64,000 nt of DNA from Mycolicibacterium insubricum. GTDB taxonomy: Bacteria; Actinomycetota; Actinomycetes; Mycobacteriales; Mycobacteriaceae. Made by a program: the position numbers and the translations under genes. The notes beneath the pieces were generated by a model that did not search any database, had not been told where the DNA came from, and was given only the letters and a program-made list of their open reading frames with translations. The stretch lies in the NCBI RefSeq assembly GCF_010731615.1, contig NZ_AP022618.1:682001-746000 (forward strand), in the 5' to 3' direction. The stretch's first letter is position 1, and each line of letters starts with the position of its first letter. Of this stretch, positions 9,236 to 18,051 are shown piece after piece.

Positions 9236-10017
9236 ACGTCAGCACGCAGTTCCTGGTCACCTCCGGTGTGGCCTGGGCGTACATCAGCGGTGTGGTGTTC
9301 CTGTCCATCGGGATCTACCTGAGTTACCGGCGCGGCCGCCTGCATCCCCTGCTGCTGCTGTCCATCTCGGCGATCTCCTTCTCCTGGATCGAGGCGCCCT
9401 ACGACTGGGCGATGTACGCCCAGTTCCCGCCGGAACTGCCGCGCATGCCGTCGTGGTGGCCGCTGAACATGACCTGGGGAGGGCTGCCCTCGTCCGTCCC
9501 GATCGGCTACATCGGTTACTTCGTGCTGCCGGCCGTGATCGGCGCGGCACTCGGCCGCCGAGCAGCCCGCCGTTTCGGGTGGCGACGACCGCAGACCCTG
9601 CTGGCCGTCGGGTTCACCGTCGGCTTCTGCTGGGCGTTCGTCTTCAACGCGATGATCGGCGCCCGGCTGGGACTGTTCCACTACGGCTACGTGATCCCCG
9701 GACTGGCGATCGCGGAAGGAACGACACACCAGTACCCGATCTACGACTCCGTCGCCATGGGCGTGCAGATGATGACGTTCACCTACCTGCTCGGACGCAC
9801 CGATGAGCAGGGCCGCAACGTGATCGACATGCTGGCCGACCGGCTGTCGAAGACCCGGCTGCAGTCGGCGCTGATCTCGATCGCCTCGGTCATCGTCATC
9901 GGAAACGTCCTCTACCTGGCGGTGTTTGCACCGCATCTGCTGGCTAAGGAGAAGGGCTGGGCCACGGTCGGGCCCACCGAGCAGTACTATCCCGGCGTCC
10001 CCAACCAGCCCCGGTGA
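9232..10017 (+). CDS. Spirocyclase AveC-family membrane protein
   Basis: A 261-residue integral membrane protein with about six hydrophobic segments. Conserved family features include FSWIEAPYDWAMYAQFPPEL after the second span, a central WWPLNMTWGGLPSSV loop, and Asn/Tyr-rich motifs near residues 140-180. AveC of avermectin biosynthesis is the namesake (spiroketal formation and dehydration); mycobacterial members have no established reaction. It sits between a coupled small membrane protein and a P450 whose start also overlaps (GTGA), so oxidised or cyclised lipid chemistry at the membrane is likely. Confidence 0.82.
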   Translation: MNVSTQFLVTSGVAWAYISGVVFLSIGIYLSYRRGRLHPLLLLSISAISFSWIEAPYDWAMYAQFPPELPRMPSWWPLNMTWGGLPSSVPIGYIGYFVLPAVIGAALGRRAARRFGWRRPQTLLAVGFTVGFCWAFVFNAMIGARLGLFHYGYVIPGLAIAEGTTHQYPIYDSVAMGVQMMTFTYLLGRTDEQGRNVIDMLADRLSKTRLQSALISIASVIVIGNVLYLAVFAPHLLAKEKGWATVGPTEQYYPGVPNQPR

Positions 10018-11231
10018 CGAAAGACGATGGTGCCGTGACGATTCCGACCGAAGATCGCCTCTACTATGACCCCTTCGACTACGACATCGACGACAACCCC
10101 TACCCGGTGTGGCAGCGCATGCGGGCCGAGGCGCCGCTGTACTACAACGAGAAGTACAACTTCTACGCACTGAGCCGCTACGACGACGTCGCGACCGCGT
10201 TGCCGGACTGGCACACCTACCGTTCGGGACACGGCACCACCGCCGACATCCTGTTCAGCGGACTGGAGGTGCCGCCGGGAATCCTGCTCTGGGAGGACCC
10301 GCCGATGCACGATCTGCACCGACGGCTGCTGTCGCGGGTCTTCACCCCGCGGCGGATGCTCGCCGTCGAGGGCCTGGTCCGCGAATTGTGCGTTCGCGCA
10401 CTGGATCCGCTGCGCGACGCCGACGGGTTTGACTTCGTCGCCGACCTCGGGGCGATCATGCCGATGCGCACCATCGGCTATCTCCTGGGTATCCCCGAGG
10501 GAGAACAGGAACACATCCGGGCCACCACCGACGAGAAGATCGCGGTCGGGGAGGCCGGGGGTGACGTCAGCGCAGCGATCTTCGTCGAGTCCCTCGCGCT
10601 GTTCGCCGACTACATCGACTGGCGGGCCACCCACCCCTCCGACGACCTGATGACCGACCTCTTGGGCGCCGAAATCGAGGAACCCGATGGCACCCGCCGA
10701 CGGCTGGACCGTACCGAAGTACTCGCCTACACCGCGATGATCGCCGGGGCGGGCGGTGAAACCACCGCCCGGCTCATCGGATTCCTGGGGGAGCTCCTCG
10801 GCGGCCACCCCGACCAGCGACGCGAACTCGTCGACGCCCCGTCGCTGATCCCCTCGGCCGTCGAAGAGGCACTGCGCTACGAGCCCCCGTCACCGGTGCA
10901 GGGGCGCTACGTCGCCGACGATGTGCAGCTGTACGGACGGACTGTCGCGGAGGGGTCCTACATGTTGCTGCTCAACGGATCCGCCAACCGCGACGAATCC
11001 AAGTACGAAAACCCCGACCGCTTCGACATCCACCGTCAAGGCGGTCATCTGAGCTTCGGCCAGGGTATCCACTTCTGCCTGGGTGCGGCGCTGGCCCGGA
11101 TGGAGGCGCGCGTCGCAGTGGAAGAGGTGCTCAAGCGCTGGACTGACTGGCAGGTCGACTACGACAACGCCGCCCGGGCACGGACCTCCAGCGTGCGGGG
11201 CTGGTCCCGACTACCGGTGAAAACCGGCTAA
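10014..11231 (+). CDS. Cytochrome P450
   Basis: A 405-residue soluble P450. The I-helix oxygen-activation motif AGAGGETTAR is near residue 244, ExxR lies in the K-helix (EEALRY), and the heme-Cys loop FGQGIHFCLG is near 347-356. The start GTG overlaps the AveC-like stop; a second GTG at 10035 is possible. No ferredoxin is adjacent. It probably hydroxylates the substrate or product of the AveC-like protein. It is convergent with the serine hydrolase, with stops overlapping by 4 bases. The CYP family number cannot be assigned by eye. Confidence 0.95.
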   Translation: MTKDDGAVTIPTEDRLYYDPFDYDIDDNPYPVWQRMRAEAPLYYNEKYNFYALSRYDDVATALPDWHTYRSGHGTTADILFSGLEVPPGILLWEDPPMHDLHRRLLSRVFTPRRMLAVEGLVRELCVRALDPLRDADGFDFVADLGAIMPMRTIGYLLGIPEGEQEHIRATTDEKIAVGEAGGDVSAAIFVESLALFADYIDWRATHPSDDLMTDLLGAEIEEPDGTRRRLDRTEVLAYTAMIAGAGGETTARLIGFLGELLGGHPDQRRELVDAPSLIPSAVEEALRYEPPSPVQGRYVADDVQLYGRTVAEGSYMLLLNGSANRDESKYENPDRFDIHRQGGHLSFGQGIHFCLGAALARMEARVAVEEVLKRWTDWQVDYDNAARARTSSVRGWSRLPVKTG

Positions 11232-12466
11232 CGAATCGGGGCCAACTCGGCCGAAATCGAGTTCAATACCGCGGGATAGAGCTTCGGCTCCGGATTGCTT
11301 CCGGGCTTTCCGCTGCTCACGATCGCCGCCGACAGCCGGCGCGCCGGATCAACCCACACCGCGATGTCGACCAGGCCGGTGTGCCCGAACGCGGCGGCGG
11401 TATCCCGGCCAAACGGACCGAAACGCTTGTCGCCCAACATGTACCCGGTGCCCCAGGCCATCGGTTTCCCGCCGGTGGCCATATCCGGGCGCAGTCGCCG
11501 GCTCGGCGCGACGGCAGCGGCCAGGGTCTGCGCACCGATCACCCGGACGCCTTCGAGCTCACCGCCGCGGCGCAGCACCTCGGCGAACCGGGACAGCTCG
11601 GCGGCGTTGGACACCGTCGTCGACGACGGGACGACGCTGGTCAGGAACAACGGCGTGTTGGTCAGCGGGATCGTCTCGTACAGGGTGCCGCCGATGGCCT
11701 TGCGGAACGCGGCCGCCATCGGCGCGGGCAGCGGCTTTCCGGTCGCGTAGCTCGGCGCCACCAGCGCGACGTCGTCGTCGGAGACGCCGAAGTTGGTCCA
11801 CCGGAAACCCAGCGGGTCGAGAATCTCGGTGGCGGTGATGTCGCGGATGCTGCGACCGGTGGCGGCGGCCACGATCTCCCGGATCAGCGGCCCCCAGGTC
11901 AACCCGTGGTACATGTGCAGCAGGCCCGGCGGATACAACGGCCGCATCGCGGCGAGCTGCTCGCGGGTGTACTCGCTGTCGCCGACCCGTTTCACATCCG
12001 GGCGGGGACCGAAGAAGAACGGCACCCCGGCGCTGTGGGTCAGCACGTGACGGATGGTGGTGCGGCCCTTGCCGTGGCGGCCGTAGTGCGGCAGATAGTC
12101 GGTGACCAGGTCGTCGAGGGAGAAGTAGCCCTGCTCGACCAGCATGTGCACGACTGTGCCGGCGACGAACTTAGCCGCCGAATACACGCAGAATGGGGTG
12201 TCGGGGGTGGACAGGACCTTTTCGGCATCGGGGTCGTCGGACGGGCCGTTGCCCCAGCCGTGCCCGATCGACCGGTTCAGGATCACCTCGCCGTCGCGGC
12301 GCAGACACACCTGGATCGCCGGGTGCATGCCGCCGCGGTACCAATCGCGCACCGAATCCCAGATCCGCTCGACGGCGGCGCGGTCGCCGGGTCCGGCGCT
12401 CTCGGCGCCGAGGGTGCTCACCTCGTCGAGGTCCGCGGGAACCCGGATCCGCCCGTCGTTGTCCAT
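11228..12466 (-). CDS. Serine hydrolase, beta-lactamase/class C fold
   Basis: A 412-residue protein of the beta-lactamase-related esterase family. The SxxK nucleophile motif is in VYSAAKFVAG near residue 95, the Tyr motif in YHGLTWG, and a KTG-like HTG in FGHTGLVDIAVW. No clear signal peptide is present, so a cytoplasmic esterase (LipL/EstB-like) is more likely than a secreted penicillin-binding enzyme. A -10 box lies 7 bases before the ATG, so the message may be leaderless. The substrate is unknown. Confidence 0.88.
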   Translation of the reverse strand: MDNDGRIRVPADLDEVSTLGAESAGPGDRAAVERIWDSVRDWYRGGMHPAIQVCLRRDGEVILNRSIGHGWGNGPSDDPDAEKVLSTPDTPFCVYSAAKFVAGTVVHMLVEQGYFSLDDLVTDYLPHYGRHGKGRTTIRHVLTHSAGVPFFFGPRPDVKRVGDSEYTREQLAAMRPLYPPGLLHMYHGLTWGPLIREIVAAATGRSIRDITATEILDPLGFRWTNFGVSDDDVALVAPSYATGKPLPAPMAAAFRKAIGGTLYETIPLTNTPLFLTSVVPSSTTVSNAAELSRFAEVLRRGGELEGVRVIGAQTLAAAVAPSRRLRPDMATGGKPMAWGTGYMLGDKRFGPFGRDTAAAFGHTGLVDIAVWVDPARRLSAAIVSSGKPGSNPEPKLYPAVLNSISAELAPIR

Positions 12467-12473
12467 GGCGGTC

Positions 12474-12479
12474 AGCGTA
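12474..12479 (-). promoter_or_regulatory. -10 box of the serine hydrolase gene
   Basis: On the minus strand this reads TACGCT (TANNNT), 7 bases before the ATG at 12466, with no Shine-Dalgarno sequence. This is consistent with a leaderless transcript. Confidence 0.4.
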
Positions 12480-12531
12480 CGGGGCGCGTACGCAGACGAC
12501 GTTCCAGGAATTTCGCGTGAGCATCGCCGGA

Positions 12532-12549
12532 ATGTAAGCTACATTACAT
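12532..12549. promoter_or_regulatory. Inverted repeat upstream of LLM oxidoreductase
   Basis: ATGTAA-GCTACA-TTACAT has exact 6-base arms in the divergent region between the hydrolase and the LLM gene. It is the right size for a dimeric regulator. The same TTACA/TGTAA half-sites occur at 3063-3085, oppositely arranged. Confidence 0.5.
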
Positions 12550-12587
12550 ATCTGTTCTTAGTTGTAATGTCAGCGAGAGGCAACAGC

Positions 12588-13526
12588 GTGGTCCAACCGG
12601 TGCGGTTCGCCGTGACATATCCGATCGTCGCCCACCCGGCGAATCCTGAGCTGCTCACCGGGGCATCGGTCGGTGCCGTCGCTGAGGCGCTGGAAGCGGC
12701 CGGCTTCGGATCCCTGGGATTCACCGACCACCCGGCGCCCACCCAGCGCTGGCTCGACGCGGGCGGCCACGACAGTCTCGACCCGTTCTCCGCGATGGGC
12801 TTCGCCGCCGCGCGCACCTCGACCCTGCGGCTCATCCCGAACATTGTGGTACTGCCCTACTACAGCCCGTTCACGGTGGCCAAGGCCGGCGCGACGCTGG
12901 ACCGGCTGTCCGGCGGACGTTTCGTCCTCTCGGTCGGGGTCGGCTACCTCAAACGCGAATTCGCCGCATTGGGAGTCGATTTCGATACCCGGGCGCAACG
13001 CTTCGACGAGGCGCTGGCCGTCATCCGGGCGATCTGGACCGGTGACGACGTGACGGTGACCGGCGAACATTTCAACGCCTCCGGCATCACCGCGCACCCG
13101 CGGCCGGTCAGTGCGCCGCACCCTCCGATCTGGATCGGCGGTAACACCGGAAGTGCCCGCCGCCGCGTCGCCGAGTACGGCGAGGGCTGGGCACCGTTCC
13201 CTGCGCCACCCGGACTGGCCAAGACGGCCGGGACCGCCGCACTCGATTCCCTGGACGCGCTGCGCGCCGGTATCGCGGACCTGCGCCGCCGCTTCGACAT
13301 CGCCGGGCGGGACTTCACCGGCACCGACGTCAGCTTCACCAACTTCGCTGGCGGGCGGCCCGGCGAACCGGACTTCGACGCCGACGCCTACTTGGCCGGT
13401 GTCGACGAGTTGGCCGCCGCGGGAGTGACCTGGATCCAGGTGTCGCTGCCCGGCGACAATCTCGGCCGACTACTGGACACCATCGGCGAATTCGGCGAGC
13501 GGATCATCACCCGCGCGGGAGGATGA
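12588..13526 (+). CDS. LLM-class F420-dependent oxidoreductase
   Basis: A 312-residue TIM-barrel protein of the luciferase-like/F420-dependent family (TIGR03619-like). Signs are the N-terminal FAVTYPIV strand, GFGSLGFTDH (cofactor-proximal), LDRLSGGRFVLSVGVGY, and the C-terminal QVSLPGDN region. It would use F420H2 or F420 to reduce or oxidise an unknown substrate. Start GTG 12588 is chosen because GAGAGG lies 7 bases before it; ATG 12567 is an alternative. The stop overlaps the next ATG by 4 bases, coupling it to the phosphotransferase. Confidence 0.88.
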   Translation: MVQPVRFAVTYPIVAHPANPELLTGASVGAVAEALEAAGFGSLGFTDHPAPTQRWLDAGGHDSLDPFSAMGFAAARTSTLRLIPNIVVLPYYSPFTVAKAGATLDRLSGGRFVLSVGVGYLKREFAALGVDFDTRAQRFDEALAVIRAIWTGDDVTVTGEHFNASGITAHPRPVSAPHPPIWIGGNTGSARRRVAEYGEGWAPFPAPPGLAKTAGTAALDSLDALRAGIADLRRRFDIAGRDFTGTDVSFTNFAGGRPGEPDFDADAYLAGVDELAAAGVTWIQVSLPGDNLGRLLDTIGEFGERIITRAGG

Positions 13527-14683
13527 GTTTGGACGTCGCGAAGCAGATTGGCCCGGCCTATCGACTGGGCGCGCACCTGGCCCACGGCATCGCGCGGGTC
13601 GGGGTGGACGCCGCGCTGGGCGCCCGTCGCTCCTTCCCGCGCGCGGTCGCCGACCTGGACGCCGCGTGCCTGTCGGCGGTGCTCGGGAAAGAAGTCGAGT
13701 CGGTCACCGTGCTCGACGGCGCCGACGGCACGTCCACCCGGGCGCGGTTATGGCTGACCGGCCCGGACGTGCCCCAGACGGTCTTCGTCAAGATGCCCGC
13801 GGCCACCGCGGCCACTCGGATGCTCGGCGAGCTCGCCCGGCTCGCCGAGACCGAATGCCGCTTCTACCGCAATCTCGCCGAGGAGCTGGGTGACGGCGTG
13901 CCGGTCAGCCACGGCAGTGCCTTCGACGAGTTGACCGGGCGCTACGTCGTCGTCCTTGAGGACATGACCGTCTCCGAGTGTGTCTTTCCCGATACCCTGC
14001 ACCCGCTGAGCGCCGACCAGATGGCCGGGCTGATGCAGACCCTGGCGAACCTGCACGGCACCTTCTGGAGCCGGATGCCGGCACAGCCCGGCGGACCCGG
14101 GCCGCTGGGCTGGCTGTGGCCGCCGTCGAGCGACCCGGCCAATCCGCTGACCCCGATGCTGATGCGCAAGTCCGCCGAAAAGCTGTCGCAGCGCACCGAC
14201 ATCGACGTCTACCGCGGCCGATACCTGTGGGAGAACCTCCAGCGGATCGTCACGTTCAACGACCGCGGGCCGCACGTGGTGCTGCACGGGGATTCGCACC
14301 CGGGAAACACCTTCCTCCGCAACGGCGTTGCGGGACTGCTGGATTGGCAGGTGGTCCGCCGCGGTCACCCGTCGCGCGATCTGGCCTACACCCTGGTGCT
14401 CGGCATGACACCGGAGGACCGCCGCGAACATCAGCAGGAGCTACTGGATGTGTACCGGGATGCGTTGCCCGCCAACGGTGGACCGCAGCTGGATCGCGAC
14501 GAGTTGTTCAACCGCTACCGGCAGGGGATGGTCTATTCATTCGTCTCGGCACTGACGACGGCGGGCCTGGGTGGCATGCAGACGGAGAACATCGCGCTGG
14601 AAGGACTGCGACGGTCGGTGGCGGCGATGGAGGACCTGGCGACCGTCGCCTCGCTGAGCGCCGAAATGTCTAGCCAGCTTTGA
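13523..14683 (+). CDS. Phosphotransferase, APH/ecdysteroid-kinase-like
   Basis: A 386-residue protein with the aminoglycoside-phosphotransferase kinase fold. The catalytic loop HGDSHPGNTF is near residue 255 and the metal-binding LDWQ follows about 18 residues later. The N-terminal ATP lobe contains FVKMPA and YVVVLEDM hinge features. In mycobacteria such proteins sit beside lipid-catabolism genes and are not antibiotic-resistance enzymes. It is translationally coupled to the LLM oxidoreductase and convergent with a TetR gene, overlapping it by 14 bases at the 3' end. Confidence 0.87.
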   Translation: MSLDVAKQIGPAYRLGAHLAHGIARVGVDAALGARRSFPRAVADLDAACLSAVLGKEVESVTVLDGADGTSTRARLWLTGPDVPQTVFVKMPAATAATRMLGELARLAETECRFYRNLAEELGDGVPVSHGSAFDELTGRYVVVLEDMTVSECVFPDTLHPLSADQMAGLMQTLANLHGTFWSRMPAQPGGPGPLGWLWPPSSDPANPLTPMLMRKSAEKLSQRTDIDVYRGRYLWENLQRIVTFNDRGPHVVLHGDSHPGNTFLRNGVAGLLDWQVVRRGHPSRDLAYTLVLGMTPEDRREHQQELLDVYRDALPANGGPQLDRDELFNRYRQGMVYSFVSALTTAGLGGMQTENIALEGLRRSVAAMEDLATVASLSAEMSSQL

Positions 14684-15263
14684 TCCCGACGGCGTGCCGC
14701 AGCTGGGCCAGGAACTGGTCGGGGTCGTCGCTGCGAACCACGTAGTGTGACACCGCCACCCGGGTCGCGGTCGCCGCCGCGATGGCCGCGTCCGGGCCCG
14801 ACATCAACCGCTCCAAACGGTCCCGCATGATCGGCAGCACCTCGGCGATCCGGGCGATCACCAGTTCGGGCTCGATGTCGATCATCCGCACCCCGGAGTA
14901 GGACTGCTGGAACTCGACGATGAATTTCAGTGCGGCATCGAGACGTTCGGACCCGCGCAGTCCGGCCGTCGCATTGGCGATGCCGCTTTCGAACAGGTCG
15001 CGTTCATAGCGGGTAAACGCGTCGATCAGTTCTTCCTTGGATGCGAACCAGCGGTACAGGGTGGGGCGTGACACTCCCGCCTCCTGGGCCACATCCGACA
15101 GGCTGAGCTTGCTCATTCCGTTGCGGCTCATGACCTCGGCGGTGGCATCCAGAATCCGACGGCTGGTGTGTACCGATGAAGGATCGGCGCCGGGCCGGCC
15201 GCCCCCGGGCTTCGCCACGGCATGCGGCTGCGTACCGACTCCGCCCCGCTTTTTTGCTGTCAC
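14670..15263 (-). CDS. TetR-family regulator
   Basis: A 197-residue regulator. The HTH LSLSDVAQEAGVSRPTLYRW at about residues 51-70 is followed by FASKEELIDAF, which is highly typical of TetR. GTG 15263 is preferred because AAGG lies upstream; an upstream ATG at 15320 would add 19 residues but has no ribosome site. It is divergent from the P450 at 15411, and the promoter between carries a box found again at 23060-23098. The protein may therefore control both loci (inference). Confidence 0.85.
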   Translation of the reverse strand: MTAKKRGGVGTQPHAVAKPGGGRPGADPSSVHTSRRILDATAEVMSRNGMSKLSLSDVAQEAGVSRPTLYRWFASKEELIDAFTRYERDLFESGIANATAGLRGSERLDAALKFIVEFQQSYSGVRMIDIEPELVIARIAEVLPIMRDRLERLMSGPDAAIAAATATRVAVSHYVVRSDDPDQFLAQLRHAVGIKAG

Positions 15264-15374
15264 CAGCCACCGACCTTCATTTAGCCCCGTCCCGCTTGCC
15301 GACCTGATGGTAGCTGGCATGTGTTCGAGCCGGGTCTGGAGCCGGTCGAATTCGCCGCGGAATCATTCGCATAA

Positions 15375-15413
15375 CTTTACATCTCTACGGGTAACTGTCA
15401 CGCTTTTCGGGTG
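15375..15413 (+). promoter_or_regulatory. Promoter/operator box shared with 23.1 kb locus
   Basis: CTTTACA (15375-15381), 14 bases, then TGTCACGCTTTTCGGGTG (15396-15413), whose last three bases are the P450 start codon. The same two blocks with the same spacing occur at 23060-23098. If TTTACA is a -35, CACGCT at 15399-15404 is the -10 at a 17-base spacing, and the first transcribed base would be the G of GTG 15411, giving a leaderless mRNA. Confidence 0.65.
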
Positions 15414-16664
15414 ACTTCCATCGACGCTCCGGACCGCACGTACAGCCAGTGGGACCTCTCGGCCCGGGAGTTCTGGGCGCAGCCCTTCGCGACGCGCGAC
15501 GAGACGTTCGCCCGGCTGCGCGCCGAGCCGGGTCTGAGCTGGCAGCGCGCCCTGCCGTCGCTGTTCGACATCACCGAACCCGGGTACTGGGCGGTCACCC
15601 GACGCGCCGACATCATTGAGGCCAGCCTGCACCCGGAGCTGTTCTGCTCGGGCCAGGGTGTGGCGCTGGACCCGATGCCGGTCGAGGTGCAGCGCATCGC
15701 CACCTTCTTCCTCACCATGGACCCGCCGCAGCAGACCGTGTACCGCCGGCTGGTCTCGTCGGCGTTCACCCCGCGCAATGTGCGCCGCATCGAAGAACAG
15801 ATCCAGGCCAACGCCGTGCGGATCGTCGACGACCTGGTCGGCGCCGGTGACGTCGACTTCGTCGAGGCCTGCTCGGCGCGGCTGCCGATGATGACGATCT
15901 CGGAGATGCTCGGGGTGCCCGAGTCCGACCGCAAGGCCGTCGCGCACGCCGCCGAGAAGCTGTTCTCGATGAGCGACGACGAGTACAGCACGCTGGAGGA
16001 GCGGGCGACCGCCACCATCAACGAGATGCTGCTGCTGTCAGGCACCGGGATCGAGCTGGCCAAGCACCGGCGCGTGCATCCGGCCGACGATCTGATGACC
16101 GCCATCGTCAACGCCGAGGTCGACGGGCAGCGGCTGACCGACGAGGAGGTCGGCGCGTTCCTGGTGCTGCTGGCCTCGGCCGGCAACGACACCACCAAGC
16201 AGACCACCACCCACGCCATGCTGGCGCTGGCCGCCCACCCCGAGCAGCGGGAGTGGCTGATGGCCGACTTCGATGCCAGGATCGGTTCTGCCATCGAAGA
16301 ATTCGTGCGGTGGGCCACCCCGGTCATGCAGTTCGCCCGGACCGCCACCTGCGATACCGAGCTCGGCGGCCAGCAGGTGCGCGCCGGCGACAAGATCGGA
16401 CTGTTCTACTGCTCGGCCAACCGCGACGAGGCGGCGTTCGACCGCCCCGGACAGCTCGACCTGAGCCGCTCGCCGAACCCGCATCTGGGCTTCGGCGGCG
16501 GGGGACCGCACTACTGCCTGGGTGCAAGCCTGGCCAAAACCGAACTGCGCCACCTGCTTCGGGAACTGCTGACCCGCATCGACGACATCGAGTTCGGGCA
16601 GCCGGTGTTCCTGCAGTCCGGATTCGTCCATGGCATCAAGCGGGTGCCCGCCCGGATCGGATAG
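15411..16664 (+). CDS. Cytochrome P450
   Basis: A 417-residue P450. The I-helix reads LLASAGNDTTKQTT near residue 257, the K-helix ExxR is EEFVRW, and the heme loop FGGGGPHYCLG is near 360. The N-terminal region and length match bacterial class I enzymes that need a separate ferredoxin and reductase. Start GTG 15411 has no ribosome site and coincides with the predicted transcription start. It is divergent from a TetR gene. The substrate is not known; some mycobacterial sterol/fatty-acid P450s have a similar layout. Confidence 0.94.
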   Translation: MTSIDAPDRTYSQWDLSAREFWAQPFATRDETFARLRAEPGLSWQRALPSLFDITEPGYWAVTRRADIIEASLHPELFCSGQGVALDPMPVEVQRIATFFLTMDPPQQTVYRRLVSSAFTPRNVRRIEEQIQANAVRIVDDLVGAGDVDFVEACSARLPMMTISEMLGVPESDRKAVAHAAEKLFSMSDDEYSTLEERATATINEMLLLSGTGIELAKHRRVHPADDLMTAIVNAEVDGQRLTDEEVGAFLVLLASAGNDTTKQTTTHAMLALAAHPEQREWLMADFDARIGSAIEEFVRWATPVMQFARTATCDTELGGQQVRAGDKIGLFYCSANRDEAAFDRPGQLDLSRSPNPHLGFGGGGPHYCLGASLAKTELRHLLRELLTRIDDIEFGQPVFLQSGFVHGIKRVPARIG

Positions 16665-16722
16665 CGACCGCCATAAACGCGAATACGGTGACTATCGGTG
16701 AACAGGCTGCAAAACTGGTGCA

Positions 16723-18033
16723 ATGTCACAAGCTGCCGCGCACAGCTACTCGACGGCTTTCGATGACCCCGCTTCCGTGGCTCCCCCAGAGTCGGCGGCT
16801 CACGGCAGGGGCGCCACGCACACCGGGAGCGCAGCGGTGAGGCTGGCGAGCTGGCTGGGCCTGGCCGCGATGGCCAGCCCCCTGGTAGCGGCCGGTATGG
16901 CCGGGGCTCGCGAGGTGGTGCGCGCGGATACGGCGCGCCGGCGTGGCGTCATGATGCGCGACGGCGTGCCGGTGCCTGAGCCGTCGATCGGGCTCGGGAT
17001 GGCCGCAGCCGTCGACGCGCTGCTGGCAGCCCCGATGCCGCTGCTGTCTTCGTTCGGGTCACCGCAGCAGTACGCGGCCGCATCGGCCGAACTCGATGCC
17101 GCCGTCCGCCACTACCGTGACGCGGGTTGGCTCGACGCCCCGGAGCTGCGGCACCGACGTCCGGACGCGCCGGACGACGTTGCAATCGAAACGCGTTCGC
17201 CCGAGCTGGAAGTCGCCCGCTTCGACAGTGGGTGGCGACCCGAGGCGGGCGAACCCGGCGGCGAGCGCTGGCTGACGTTCTTGGCCAACGAACGGGTGCC
17301 GGTCCGGCTGCTGCGCCATCCCGGCGGTCCGCGTCCGTGGCTGGTCGCCGTGCACGGGCAGGGGATGGGACGGCCGTCGGACATCAATATGCTGCGCGTG
17401 CGCCGGCTCCACGACGAGCTCGGCGTCAACGTCGCGCTGCCCGTACTCCCACTGCACGGCCCCCGCTCCTGCGGCTTCTCCCCGACACGGCAGTTTGCGT
17501 CCAACGTCTTCGCGACGAACAACGTGCTGGGGCTCACCCAGGCGGTGTGGGACATCCGCCGGCTGCTGCGGTGGCTGCGCGAAGACCAGCAGGCACCGTC
17601 GGTCGGCCTGCTCGGCGTGTCGCTGGGCTCCTACGTCGGCAACCTGCTGTCCACCCTCGAGGGTGACCTGGCCTGCCTGGTCGCCGTCGTCCCGACGAGC
17701 GACCTGGCCGCCTCGATGCGCGACGCGGAGCCGGTCACACCGGCGAGACGGCGACTGCACCGCCAGGTGCACGACCACCGCTCGACGCTCGTGCACCGGG
17801 TCGTCTCGCCACTTGCCCGGCCGTGTCTGGTCCCACATGAGCGGCGGTTCATCGTGGCGGGACAGGTCGACCGAATCGCGCCGCCGCGCGGTGCCGCCGA
17901 ACTCTGGCAGCACTGGGACGAGCCGTCGATCGCCTGGTGCCCCCGGGGTCACGTCACCGCGTGGCGCGGGTCGGACTACGACGACTACATCGCCTCGGTC
18001 CTGCGCTCGTCCGGTCTGCGGCACCAATCCTGA
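16723..18033 (+). CDS. Alpha/beta-hydrolase
   Basis: A 436-residue alpha/beta-hydrolase. An N-terminal extension of about 190 residues precedes the fold. The HGQGMGRP segment near residue 209 forms the oxyanion-hole strand, and the nucleophile elbow is GVSLGSY near 299. A late Asp (GQVDRI) and His (RGHVTAW) complete a plausible triad. It lies 18 bases upstream of the WS/DGAT gene on the same strand, so lipase or acyl-transfer work in neutral-lipid turnover is the best inference. No signal peptide is evident. Confidence 0.85.
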   Translation: MSQAAAHSYSTAFDDPASVAPPESAAHGRGATHTGSAAVRLASWLGLAAMASPLVAAGMAGAREVVRADTARRRGVMMRDGVPVPEPSIGLGMAAAVDALLAAPMPLLSSFGSPQQYAAASAELDAAVRHYRDAGWLDAPELRHRRPDAPDDVAIETRSPELEVARFDSGWRPEAGEPGGERWLTFLANERVPVRLLRHPGGPRPWLVAVHGQGMGRPSDINMLRVRRLHDELGVNVALPVLPLHGPRSCGFSPTRQFASNVFATNNVLGLTQAVWDIRRLLRWLREDQQAPSVGLLGVSLGSYVGNLLSTLEGDLACLVAVVPTSDLAASMRDAEPVTPARRRLHRQVHDHRSTLVHRVVSPLARPCLVPHERRFIVAGQVDRIAPPRGAAELWQHWDEPSIAWCPRGHVTAWRGSDYDDYIASVLRSSGLRHQS

Positions 18034-18051
18034 GGAAGCGGAGGAGGAACA

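Noticed and set aside
12144..12587. Upstream extension of the LLM oxidoreductase frame
   Set aside because: It overlaps the divergent hydrolase and its promoter; the translation lacks family similarity until about 12588, where a ribosome site appears.
15411..15413. Assigning the P450s to numbered CYP families
   Set aside because: Family numbers depend on percent identity to named enzymes, which cannot be computed by eye here; numbers would be invented.
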